From positions 273,815 to 337,814 of the forward strand of contig JACEEZ010001661.1 of NCBI GenBank assembly GCA_016584305.1: 64,000 nt of DNA. Direction: 5' to 3'. Numbering within the stretch: the stretch's first letter is position 1; each line of letters opens with the position of its first letter. Origin of the DNA: Chionoecetes opilio. Taxonomy: Eukaryota > Arthropoda > Malacostraca > Decapoda > Majidae. The notes under the pieces are model-generated. The model searched no databases and was not told where the DNA came from. It saw only the letters and a program-made list of their open reading frames with translations. The translations under genes and the position numbers were made by a program. Below are positions 22,195 through 33,059 of this stretch, in pieces.

Positions 22195-22920
22195 ACTTAC
22201 TACTACTGCTACTGCTAAACTACTCACTACTACTACTCCTACTACTACTACTACTAATCTGGGCGTGAAGGGGTTAGATACCACATTATTACTAGTGGAC
22301 AAGGATACTTAAACAGGCATGGCTATAAACATTGCTTAGACCACTAACAAAGCTCTAATGGTACACAAATTACAATGGCAATTACTCTCTGGGCCTCGAG
22401 GGGTATAAGTTTAAGTTCATTGCATCCATGTCCTGTTGTTGTGTGTTGTAGTAGTAGTAGTGCTAGTAGTTTATTAATTATTATTTATTTTGCACAGATG
22501 TTGGTAGTTATAGTTTGTTGTAGTAATTAGTTGTTGTTGTTGTTGTAAGTAGTAGTTGTTGTGTTGTAGTAGTTGTTGTTGTATGCCTTCGTGTGAGAAT
22601 ACAATTATTAATTATTATTGTATTATTATTATTATTATTATTATTTTATTATTATTATTATTGTTATTATTATTATTAATTATTATTATTATTATTATTA
22701 TTATTGTTATTATTATTATTGTTTATTATTGTATTATTATTTTATTATTATTATTTGTTATTATTATTAATTATTATTATTATTATTGGGTTATTATTAT
22801 TATATTAGTCTTATTTGTTATTTATTATTATTTATTGTTATTATTATTATTATTATGAGTATTATTATTGTATTATTATTATTAATTTTATTATTATTAT
22901 TATTATTATATTATTTGCAC
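22195..22920. repeat. ACT, TAG/TTG and (ATT)n microsatellites
   Basis: ACT runs at 22195-22256, TAG/TTG runs at 22440-22580, and a long ATT tract at 22600-22915. The poly-Ile/Tyr frames are artefacts. Confidence 0.95.
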
Positions 22921-23054
22921 AGATGTTCCCGAGCAAGGGATAAACAGTCAGCAGAATGGACGACAGCTACGCCACCCCCACACCAAGATTACCACCCTGA
23001 CCACCATAACGACAACCATCTGTCAACCTTTCATACCAGGCAAGGCTTTAAACC

Positions 23055-23057
<3 letters not shown>

Positions 23058-23099
<42 letters not shown>

Positions 23100-23219
23100 C
23101 TCCTCTGTGTCGCTGGTCTCTCTCATCTCTCTCTCTCTCCTCTCCCTCTCCTCTCTCTCTCTCTCTTTGTCTCCTCTTCTCTCTCTTCATCTCTCGCTCT
23201 CTCCTCTCTCTCTCTTCTC

Positions 23220-23282
<63 letters not shown>
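23058..23282. repeat. (CT)n microsatellite
   Basis: Interrupted CT tract with TCTCC and TTTGT variants. Confidence 0.95.
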
Positions 23283-23284
<2 letters not shown>

Positions 23285-23397
23285 AGTATTAGTAAGTATT
23301 TATATCGTGCAGGTTTTTGTACACAAACACTACTAATGAAACAGATCTAGTAAGGTGTTCAATAGCTATCTAGATTACTAATGCAATAAACCTAGTA

Positions 23398-23582
23398 CCG
23401 TAGATAACACTATAGTCGCCAGTCACTTGCCACTGCACTAATGTCGCCAGGCACAATATATTACGCATTTTAGCATCACTACAGCCTTGTATGTGCCACT
23501 GAAGACATGTAGTGTGATGTACATAATATAAACTACTGTGCATGTCTCTTCTACTACAACTACTACTACGACTACTAGCCTA

Positions 23583-23626
<44 letters not shown>

Positions 23627-23783
23627 GTATTGCCCCCAAAAGAAAGGACAAAAATTAAACTACGTGCAGGGTCTCTTCAGTGGCACTTTAAAAAGGCTGA
23701 AAGTGATGCTAAAAATTTCGAAATAATTGTGCCTGGCGAATTAGTGCAGGGGCAGTGACTGGCGACTATAGTTTTATGTACGG
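23398..23783. mobile_element. MITE with CCGTAGATAACACTATAGTC ends, TA-flanked
   Basis: The left end CCGTAGATAACACTATAGTC continues into GCCAGTCACTTGCC. The right end is its reverse complement with a few changes (CTATAGTTTTATGTACGG). TA lies on both sides. The 386-bp interior has ACT repeats and no transposase. Relatives: 41870-42304, 35799-36453 and a partial at 60895-61198. TA target duplications suggest Tc1/mariner-type mobilisation. Confidence 0.75.
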
Positions 23784-23919
23784 TAAGGTTTTGAATAGGC
23801 CCTAAAATATTTACGAAGGGGAAATAGGAGTGGCTTTTAATAGGAAACGGGGTTGGGGGTTTGTTAAAGGAGGGGGAAGGGGGGGAGTCGGGTGTGCGGA
23901 AGACAGGGGAAGGGGGAGG

Positions 23920-24290
23920 ACTGTCTCTCTCTCTTTTCTCTCTCTCTTTCCTCTCTCTCCCCTTCTCTCTCTCTTAAGGGGGTTTCCAAAACAGCACATT
24001 AACCCCTTGAGGGGGGTTTCAAAACAACAAAATTAAAAAGATGTTTCTCTCTCTCTCTCTCTTCTCTCCACCTACACTACTTTTACTGCCCCACCCCTCT
24101 TCCCCTCTTTTCTCCTTCTTTTCTCTTCTCTCTCTCTCTCTCTTTTCCAAAAAACCCGTATACAAATTACTGCCCCCCCTCTCTTTCTCCCCCTCTCCCC
24201 TTGCTCCTTCCCAACTACGTACTCTATTTCTGCTCTCTCTCTCTCTCTCTCTCCCCCTTTTTCTCTCTCCTCTTCTCTCTCTCCTCTGGC
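23920..24290. repeat. CT-rich low-complexity tracts
   Basis: CT runs at 23925-23975, 24043-24140 and 24230-24290 between poor-quality sequence. Ser/Leu-rich frames are not coding. Confidence 0.85.
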
Positions 24291-24299
24291 GGGGAATGT

Positions 24300-24570
24300 T
24301 AATTATAGTTTACGAGGGTTTTCAATCCATGTGGGGTGTTTTGTGTGGGGTTTGTCTTTTGTTATTCCCCCAGGTCTTGCCGGGGGGGAAGAACCCAACG
24401 CTTTTGTCATTGATACATCCCTAGGGGGCAGTGAGGATCGAACCGCTCCCAACCTGTGGTCTTCAATTTTGGGGATTAAGATTTTAAAAAAAAAACTAAT
24501 TTATTATTTAACCCAATAAACTTTTTGGTCTTAAACTAAAAGTATTAAATTGTTTTTTTCGGATTTAAAA
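24300..24570. other. unassigned sequence, poor quality
   Basis: No gene or repeat is recognised. Homopolymer lengths look unreliable. Confidence 0.4.
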
Positions 24571-24579
24571 TGAGATTTG

Positions 24580-25735
24580 GGGCTTTCGGACATAACCCCT
24601 TAAAGACCCAGAGAGAAATTTGCCATAGAAATTTGAGGCCCAGAGAGAATTCCCATTGTAATTTGGGGCCCAGAGAGAAATTTTGCCATAGAAAATTTGA
24701 CCCCCAGAGATAATTGCCTTTTAAATTTGGGAGACCCCAGAACGAAATTCCCATTGAAATTTTGGGGCCCCAGAACGAAAATTTCCCCCTTTTAAATTTT
24801 GGGGCCCAGAACGAAATTTCCCATTGAAATTTTGGGAGCCCCAAAAAACGAAATTTCCTTGTAATTTAGACCCAAAAACGAAATTTCCCCCATGGAAATT
24901 TTGAGGCCCAGAAGTAATTCCCATTGAAATTTGGGGGGGGCCCAAAACGAAATTTTCCCATTGAAATTTTGGGGGCCCCCAAAACGAAATTCCCCATGGT
25001 AATTTGAGGCCCAGAAGAAATTTTCCTTGTAATTTGAGGCCCAAAAACGTAATTCCCATAGTTTTTGAGGCCCAGAAACGTAATTCCATTGTAATTTGAA
25101 AACCCGACGTTTTTCCCCATTGAAATTTGAGCCCCAAACGAAATTTCCATTTTTTTTTTTGAGACCCGGGAAACGTTTTCCCCTTGAAATTTTGGGGCCC
25201 CCCAAGAACAAATTTCCCTTTGAATTTGGGGCCCAAAAGAAATTTCCCCCATTGAAATTTTGAGGCCCAAAACGTAATTCCCCATTGAATTTGGGGCCCG
25301 GGAGAAAATTCCCATAGTAATTGAGGCCCAGAACGAAATTTCCCCATGGTAATTTGAGGCCCAAGAACAAATTCCCTTTGAAAATTTGGGGCCCAGAACG
25401 AAATTTCCCCATAGTAATTTGGGGCCCCAAAAAACGAAATTTTCCCATGGAAAATTTTGGGGCCCAAAAACTTTAATTCCCAGGTAATTTGGGGCCCCAG
25501 AACGAATTCCCATTGAAATTTTGAGGCCAAAAGGGAATTTCCCCAGTAATTTGGGGGACCAGAACGAAATTTTCCCTTTGGAAGGGAGACCCAAAACGAA
25601 ATTTCCCCATTGTTTTTGAGACCCAGAACGAAATTCCCATTTTAATTTGAGACCCAGAACGTTTTTCCCAAATTGTAATTTGGCCCCCAAAACGAAATTT
25701 CCCCATTGTTTGAGCCCCAAACTTTAATTTTCCTT
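24580..25735. repeat. 33-36-bp minisatellite, about 33 copies, indel-rich
   Basis: The unit carries GGCCCAGAACGAAATTTCCC followed by CATTGAAATTTTGGG-like sequence. Long minus-strand frames (up to 284 aa, rich in FVLGPQI-type repeats) arise because many units are 33 bp. Homopolymer lengths vary from unit to unit in a way that suggests consensus error. Confidence 0.85.
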
Positions 25736-25739
25736 TTGT

Positions 25740-26400
25740 TTTTGTGTACCATTAGACCTTTGTAGTGAGCAAGAAATTTTTTATAGCTATGACCTTTTTA
25801 GACCTTGTCCAAAAACTTTTGTGGTATATTCAGGGATTTTTCCTTTAATTTTATGGCTGACAACAGCCCTTTTTAAATATACCCAAGGAAAAAATCGGGG
25901 CGTCAAGGGGTTACTACTACTAATACTACAATTATACTACTACTATTTACTACTACTACTATACTATACTTCTATACTACTACTTCAAACTACTACTTTA
26001 ACTACTTACTATACTACTATACTATTACTACTACTACTACTACACTAATAAATACTACTACTACTACTACTCTACTCTACTACTACTATTTCCCTAACTA
26101 CTCACTACTACTACTACTCCTACTACTACTACTATTTTTTTTTTTTTTACTACTACTTCTATACTTTATTTCTACAAACTACTACTACTTCTAACTATAC
26201 TACTACTTACTCTATTTACTACTACTACTACAAATACAAATACTAATAATACTACTACAAACTATACTACTAACTACTACTACTACTTTTACTACTACTA
26301 CAAACTACTACATACTACTACTACTACTTCTAACTACAAACTATTTACTATACTCCCTACTATTTACTCTACTACTACTACTACTACTACTACTAACTAG
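25740..26400. repeat. second copy of unit 3 end flank plus (ACT)n
   Basis: 25741-25905 matches 22015-22180 (CATTAGAC...TTGTAGTGAG, then ATGGCTGACAACAG), and both copies run into an ACT microsatellite, here 25910-26400. The stretch 22180-25740 therefore lies between direct repeats. Confidence 0.75.
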
Positions 26401-26755
26401 TTTCGGGGTTTCTTTTAAAGGGGGTTTTAAGGTTTCAATGTTTTTTAATTTTTGTTCAAATCAGTCTTCAAAACAGTTTCTAACACCTGGGGAAAAAGTA
26501 GTGGGTGGAAAGGGGGTGGGTAGTTTCAATGGGGGCGGGCGGGGGTATTTTATTAATGGGGGGGGGGGCTGAGGGGGGGCACAGCTGGGTAGGGGGGCAC
26601 AAAGCCCACGGGTACAAAGGGGCCCATTTCTAAAAGGTTTTTACCATTAAGAAGGGGTTTTTTAAGCAAAAGGTTTTTTTTTTTTTTTTTTGGGGGAAAC
26701 CCCCCCCTTTTTTTAAGGGTTTTTTTTAAAAATTTGGGAAAAAAATCAAGGATTT
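26400..26755. other. poor-quality, homopolymer-rich stretch
   Basis: Runs of G, T and C dominate. No feature can be supported. Confidence 0.4.
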
Positions 26756-28420
26756 GGGTGGGTGGGGGGGCAATTCTTCCTGCCCCCCCCCTCCCCCCCA
26801 AACCTGCTCCCCCCAATTCCCACCCCCCCCACCCCCAACCACCCCCAAAACCCCCACCCCCACATTAAGGCCAAGAAAGGACCAACCGAGAAACCAATTA
26901 AGCCACCAACCACCACACAAACCCGCCACCACCCCCAACAAAAACAGCCACCACCACCACCCACCACCACACCCCAAACGCCACCACCCCCACACACCAC
27001 CACCCCCACCACCACCACCACCACCCCCCACCACCACACCACCACCCCCCCAGCCCCCACCCCCAGCCCCCCACCACCACCACCCCCAACAGCCCCCCCC
27101 AAACCACCACCACCCCCACAGCCACCACCACCCACCCAACACCCCCACCACCACCACCACACCACCAACACCACAAACCACCACAGCCACCCCCCCACCA
27201 CCACAGCCACCACCACCACCACCACCCCCAAACCCCAACCCCAAACCACCACCACCACAACCCCCCAAACCCCCACACACAGCCACCACCCAACACCACA
27301 CACCACCCCACCCCCAAACCCCAAAAGCCCACCCCCAACCCCACCACACACAGCCCCCAACCACCCACCCACCCCCAAAAAGCCACCCCCACCCCCCAAA
27401 CACAAAAGCCACCACCCCCCCACCACACAAGCCAACCACCACCACCACCACCACCCCCACCCACACCAACCCCCCAACACACCACACCACCACCACACAC
27501 AGCCACCCCCCCACCACACACCACCCCCCACCACCAACACCCCCCCAACCCCAAAACCCCCCACCACCACCACACACGGGCCCACCCCCACCACCCCCAC
27601 ACACCACCCCCCACCACCACCACACCACCCCCAAACCACCACACCCCCCCAGCAAAAGCCACCACCCACCACCACACCCCCACCCCACCACCACCCACCA
27701 CCCCCAAAACACACCCCCCCACCCCCAACCCAACCACCACACCCGCCCCCAGTCACCCCCACCACCACCACACCAGACACCAACCACCACCACCCCCACA
27801 CAGCCCCCACCTACCACCCCACAAAACCCCACCCCACCCCACCCCCAAACACACAGAACCCAGCCCCACCACCACCCACACAGCCACCCCCCCCAAACCA
27901 CAAAACCACACCACCACCACCACACACGGGCCACAGCCACCCCCACCACAAACCCCACCACCCCCACACCCACACCACCCCAACACAGCCCCCACCACCC
28001 CAAACACAAAAACACCCAAACCACCACCACCACACAAAAAAACCACCACCACCCCCACCCCCCCCCCCAACACCCCCAAAACCACCACCCCACCACCCCC
28101 ACACACACACCACCCACACACCCCACCACCCACCACCACCACCCCCACACCACCCCCAACACCACCCCCACCCCACACAACAAACCCCCCAAACCACCTA
28201 CCACACACACCCCCACCACCCCCACCACCACACAACACAACACCACCACACACACCCCAAACCCACCACACACACACAACCCCACCACAAAACACACCCC
28301 ACCCCCACCACACCACCACACACACACACACACACACACACAAAAAACCCCAAAACCCAAAACACCCCCAACACCACCCCCGCCACACACCCCACACAAC
28401 CCCAAAGCCCCCCCTTTACA
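26755..28420. repeat. CCACCA/CCCCA low-complexity block, 1.66 kb
   Basis: Almost only C and A on the + strand. It generates open frames of over 570 codons on both strands with extreme composition (Pro/His/Thr or Gly/Trp/Val). Rejected as coding. Confidence 0.95.
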
Positions 28421-28601
28421 AGTACCTTTTTTCCCAACCCAAATCATTTCAGTCAGAAAAAAATTTCTTTTTCGTACAATTATATTTTTGCTTATTGAGT
28501 AAAATTTGGAAATAAAACCTTGGGAGAAAGTTTATCAGGATGTCATTTTAATTCCCTAACATTCTACAGCGTCTCTATCCATCATCACAAAGTCACCCAA
28601 G

Positions 28602-28700
28602 GCACCCAGGCCATAGTCATCATCAGCACCCAGGCCATAGTCATCATCAGCACCCAGGCCATAGTCATCATCAGCACCCAGGCAATAGTCATCATCAGCA
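28602..28700 (+). repeat. 24-bp tandem repeat, four copies
   Basis: The unit contains CACCCAGGCCATAGTCATCA; the last copy has GGCAATAG. Confidence 0.95.
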
Positions 28701-28807
28701 GTCAATACATTATCAGTACAAAAAATTGATGCCTACAGAAATAACAGTCCATTTTATTATCAATGAGTAAAGAAATGACAAAAATATATTACTGTATACA
28801 ACTATAT

Positions 28808-28833
28808 CCCCTCTCTCTCTCTCTCTCTCTCTC

Positions 28834-28897
<64 letters not shown>

Positions 28898-28969
28898 CCT
28901 CCACCTCTCTGGCTCTCTCTCACGCACTTTCTCTCGTCCTCTCTCTCTCTCACACACTTTCTCTCTTGT

Positions 28970-29005
<36 letters not shown>

Positions 29006-29161
29006 CCTCTCTCTCTCACTTTCTCTGTCTCTCTCTTGTCCTCCTCTCTCTCTCTCTCTCTCTCTTGTCCTCCTCTCTCTCTCTCTCTCTTGGCCTCCTC
29101 TCTCTCTCACACTTTCTCTCTCTTGTCCTCTCTCACATTATCTCTCGTCTCTCTTGTCCTC

Positions 29162-29200
<39 letters not shown>
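28808..29200. repeat. (CT)n microsatellite with TTGTC spacers
   Basis: CT runs interrupted at intervals by TTGTCCTC. Ser/Leu and Arg/Glu frames are artefacts. Confidence 0.95.
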
Positions 29201-29294
29201 CTGTCTACGTATTGACATAACTGTTAACAAGACTATTTATCTTACAGTGTTGACATCCTGTGAGGAACAGACAGAACACTCAACAGCCAGGCCT

Positions 29295-29435
29295 CACCAC
29301 CACAGGTCTCACCACACACACACACCACCACCACAGTTCTCACCAATCACACACCACCACCACAATCCTCACCACACACCACCACAGTTCTCACCAATCA
29401 CACACCACCACCACAATCCTCACCACACACACACA
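29295..29435. repeat. about 55-bp CACCACCACAGTTCTCACC repeat, 2-3 copies
   Basis: Alternating CACAGTTCTCACCAATCACA and CACAATCCTCACCACACAC blocks. Confidence 0.85.
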
Positions 29436-29544
29436 AGGCGTGACGGCGGAGTCTCAGCGCCGGCTCCCACCAGTCCCCTTGTACGGCCGCTCACCACCCA
29501 ACAGTGACGTCACCATCACCCCCGCTGTGGCTGTAGTGGTCACC

Positions 29545-29838
29545 GGCCTTTAGGGGTCAAAATGCATCACTGGCCTGTACAAGATGACCTCTGATGACCT
29601 CTTAAGGCGTTGCAGGGTCATTCACAGCCAGGCGACAGGTGAGAGGAGGACTGTTTTGCTGTAACGACTTCCACCACTGCAGTTCTGCTGGTCATTCTAG
29701 TGTAGAGACAGTGGTTACTAGTAATGCTAATAGATGATCTGTTTATATACTAGTAATGCTATACTAGATGAATAGAAGATCAGTTTTTAGAGAGCTAGTC
29801 AAGATATTTAACGTCAATATTTTCACTACATACATCAA
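29545..29838 (+). repeat. left copy of a 13-kb-spaced inverted repeat
   Basis: GGGGTCAAAATGCA through the GCGACAGGTGAGAGGAGGAC block to TATTTTCACTACAT is the reverse complement of 42305-42530. This copy lacks the MITE that abuts the right copy. Confidence 0.8.
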
Positions 29839-29970
29839 AAAAAACTTCTTATGAACTAAAATATTTTATAAGTCATCACTACTTAAAAGCCCGGAGATTA
29901 GGCAGAAGGAAATCACGACAAGAACTTAAACTCGCTTGCCGTGTGTATTTGTATGAGACGTATTATTGCC
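29839..29970. other. unassigned
   Basis: AT-rich spacer between the inverted repeat and the minisatellite; nothing recognised. Confidence 0.4.
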
Positions 29971-29971
29971 G

Positions 29972-31730
29972 TGTTACCAGTACATCTAGAGTGTTACCAG
30001 TACATCTAGAGTGTTACCAGTACATCTAGAGTGTTACCAGTACATCTAGAGTGTTACCAGTACATCTAGAGTGTTACCAGTACATCTAGAGTGTTCCCAG
30101 TACAGCTAAGTGTTACCAGAAACATCTAGAGTGGTTACCAGTACATCTAGAGTGTTCCCAGTACATCTAGAGTGTTCCCAGTACATCTAGAGGTTACCAG
30201 TACAGCTAGAGTGTTACCAGTACATCTAGTGTTACCAGTACATCTAGAGTGTTCCCCAGTACATATAGAGTTTTACCAGTACATCTAGAGGTTACCAGTA
30301 CATCTTAGAGTGTTACCAGTACATCTAGAGTGTTACCAGTACAGCTAGAGTGTTACCAGTACATCTAGAGTGTTACCAGTACAGCTAGAGTGTTACCAGT
30401 ACATCTAGAGTGTTACCAGTACATCTAGAGTGTTACCAGTACATCTAGAGTGTTACCAGTACATCTAGAGTGTTACCAGTACATCTAGAGTGTTACCAGT
30501 ACATCTAGAGTGTTACCAGTACATCTAGAGTGTTACCAGTACATCTAGAGTGTTACCAGTACATCTAGATTTTTACCAGTACATTAGGGGTGTTACCAGT
30601 ACATCTAGAGTGTTACCAGTACATCTAGAGTGTTACCAGTACATCTAGAGTGTTACCAGTACATCTAGAGTGTTACCAGTACATCTAGAGTGTTACCAGT
30701 ACATCTAGTGTTACCAGTACATCTAGAGTGTTACCAGTACATCTAGAGTGTTACCAGTACAGCTAGAGTGTTACCAGTACAGCTAGAGTGTTACCAGTAC
30801 AGCTAGAGTGTTACCAGTACAGCTAGAGTGTTACCAGTACAGCTAGAGTGTTACCAGTACAGCTAGAGTGTTACCAGTACAGCTAGAGTGTTACCAGTAC
30901 AGCTAGAGTGTTACCAGTACAGCTAGAGTGTTACCAGTACAGCTAGAGTGTTACCAGTACAGCTAGAGTGTTACCAGTACAGCTAGAGTGTTACCAGTAC
31001 AGCTAGAGTGTTACCAGTACAGCTAGTGTGTTACCGGTACATCTAGAGTGTTACCGGTACATCTAGAGTGTTACCGGTACATCTAGAGTGTTACCGGTAC
31101 ATCTAGAGTGTTACCAGTACAGCTAGAGTGTTACCAGTACATCTAGAGTGTTACCAGTACATCTAGAGTGTTACCGGTACATCTAGAGTGTTACCGGTAC
31201 ATCTAGAGTGTTACCGGTACATCTAGAGTGTTACCGGTACATCTAGAGTGTTACCGGTACAGCTAGAGTGTTACCGGTACAGCTAGAGTGTTACCGGTAC
31301 AGCTAGAGTGTTACCGGTACAGCTAGAGTGTTACCGGTACATCTAGAGTGTTACCGGTACATCTAGAGTGTTACCGGTACAGCTAGAGTGTTACCGGTAC
31401 AGCTAGAGTGTTACCAGTACATCTAGAGTGTTACCAGTACAGCTAGAGTGTTACCAGTACATCTAGAGTGTTACCAGTACATCTAGAGTGTTACCAGTAC
31501 AGCTAGAGTGTTACCAGTACAGCTAGAGTGTTACCAGTACATCTAGAGTGTTACCAGTACATCTAGAGTGTTACCAGTACAGCTAGAGTGTTACCAGTAC
31601 ATCTAGAGTGTTACCAGTACAGCTAGAGTGTTACCAGTACATCTAGAGTGTTACCAGTACAGCTAGAGTGTTACCAGTACAGCTAGAGTGTTACCAGTAC
31701 ATCTAGAGTGTTACCAGTACATCTAGAGTG
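29972..31730 (+). repeat. 20-bp minisatellite, about 88 copies
   Basis: Unit GTGTTACCAGTACATCTAGA. Two biallelic sites vary: CATCTAG or CAGCTAG, and ACCAGT or ACCGGT. Variants occur in blocks: CAGCTAG fills about 30750-31025 and ACCGGT fills about 31030-31410. A few indel-bearing units lie at 30090-30310. No open frame. Confidence 0.97.
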
Positions 31731-31744
31731 ACAACCGTGTGTCC

Positions 31745-32690
31745 TTACAGCATCCATCCATCACTGGGGGCGCGTTGCCTCGCCCACCCTACGACGCCAC
31801 TCCCGGGGGTCACCACGCGCGAGTCCCCATGCAGGCTGCCTTCCCACACCAAGCAGTTCCCATGCAGGCTGCCTTCCCACACCAAGCAGTTCCCATGCAG
31901 GCTGCCTTCCCACCCCAAAGGGCAGTCTGCCTTCCCATACCAAGCAGTCCCCATGCGGGCCCTGCCTTCCCCACACCAAGCAGTTCCCATGCAGGCTCCC
32001 TTTCCCACCCCAAGCAGTCTGCCTTCCCATACCAAGCAGTTCCCATGCAGGCTCCCTTTCCCACACCAAGCAGGCTGCCTTCCCACACCAAGCAGTCCCC
32101 ATGCAGGCTGCCTTCCCACCCCCAAGCAGTCCCCATGCAGGCTCCTTTCCCACCCCAAAAGCAGTCCCCATGCAGGCTGCCTTCCCACACCAAGCAGTCC
32201 CCATGCAGGCTGCCTTCCCACACCAAGCAGTCCCCATGCAGGCTGCCTTCCCACACCAAGCAGTCCCCATGCAGGCTGCCTTCCCACACCAAGCAGTCTG
32301 CCTTCCCACACCAAGCAGCTCTCGACAGGAAGCATCAACTTGCCCCAGCCAGGAGCCTTGTGGGCGCCCCCTTGGCCTCCTCCACGCCGGATTGTCTCTT
32401 ACAGATACAACCCGATGGGAAGGATCGGTTTCAGGGCAGCGTGCCACATGCCCATATAGCCCAAGTTGGCGCTGAGGACTATGCAGGTAAAAAGGCCTCG
32501 ATGCAGTCTCACGGTGCAATCGTGGTTTGACACGTAATCATCCCAGCGATACCCCGTGATTCTGCGAAGACACTTATTACCGGAGATTGATTCGTCTCTT
32601 CAAGTCGCTATTTGGTGTCCATGTCTCACAACCCTAGAGTAAGACAGGGATCACAAGCGCCTTGAAGATCCCAGGAGGAGGAGTTGTATA
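31745..32690 (-). pseudogene. LINE ORF2 C-terminus containing an in-frame 33-bp minisatellite
   Basis: On the minus strand, frames from 32690 read a VIPVLL..GCETW-like block, then LGLYGHVARCPETDPSHRVV, RRPRGRPQGSWLGQV and SCRELLGVGRQ. They close with DPREWRRRVGEATRPQ and a stop near 31760. These are the conserved C-terminal motifs of a LINE ORF2 whose RT body is found at 33060-34930 on the opposite strand. Between SCRELL and the final block, an 11-codon segment around GVGRQPAW is repeated about 15 times in frame (31828-32325). Early codons are frameshifted. Confidence 0.75.
31828..32325. repeat. 33-bp minisatellite, about 15 copies
   Basis: The unit contains GCAGGCTGCCTTCCCACACC and AAGCAGTCCCCAT. 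Several units carry deletions that join two AAGCAG blocks. It lies wholly within the LINE C-terminal reading frame on the minus strand. Confidence 0.95.
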
Positions 32691-32719
32691 GGAAGTTAAT
32701 GAGATTGTCTGAATATATG

Positions 32720-32935
32720 TCCCCCCCCCCCTCTCTCTCACCACACCCACCCACACCCACACCCACACCCACAGGACACCACACCACACCCACACCCACA
32801 CCACACCACACCCACACCCACACCCACAGGACACGACACCACACCCACACCCACAGGACACCACACCACACCCCCCACCACCCCACCCACACCCACACCC
32901 ACACACCCACACCCACACCCACACCCTCATGCCAG
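32720..32935. repeat. CCCACA/CACCACACC tract
   Basis: Short CA-rich tandem tract with AGGACACCACACC punctuations. Confidence 0.9.
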
Positions 32936-33059
32936 TGGTGCCCCGTGACAGTGCAGGCATGTGACAATGTACAGTGTGGGGTCTTACCTGTAAATAAACT
33001 TGTCCCAACACATTACTGTCTTTAATCAGCCAAGCAGTCTGTCTCACCAACAGTTCTCT

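Larger units (their letters stand above)
17578..22300 (+). repeat. ZNF unit 3, indel-rich
   Basis: Parallels unit 2 through the poly-T tract, the 0.73-kb segment, the GTA microsatellite, the ZNF and the minisatellite. It ends near 22000-22180 with the shared flank. That flank (CATTAGACGCTTTTGTAGTG ... TGGCTGACAACAG) is repeated again at 25740-25905. Single-base differences from unit 2 are mostly insertions and deletions rather than substitutions. Confidence 0.7.

Noticed and set aside
24721..25720. Minus-strand frames of 218-284 codons with FVLGPQI-like repeats
   Set aside because: Tandem 33-36-bp noncoding repeat; frames shift between units and overlap in three phases.
26754..28502. Open frames of up to 582 codons on both strands
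   Set aside because: They come from a C/A-only low-complexity block; composition is almost only Pro/His/Thr or Gly/Val/Trp, with no domain.
29972..31730. Possible CRISPR-like array
   Set aside because: Units are contiguous 20-bp tandem copies with no unique spacers, and the sequence is eukaryotic.
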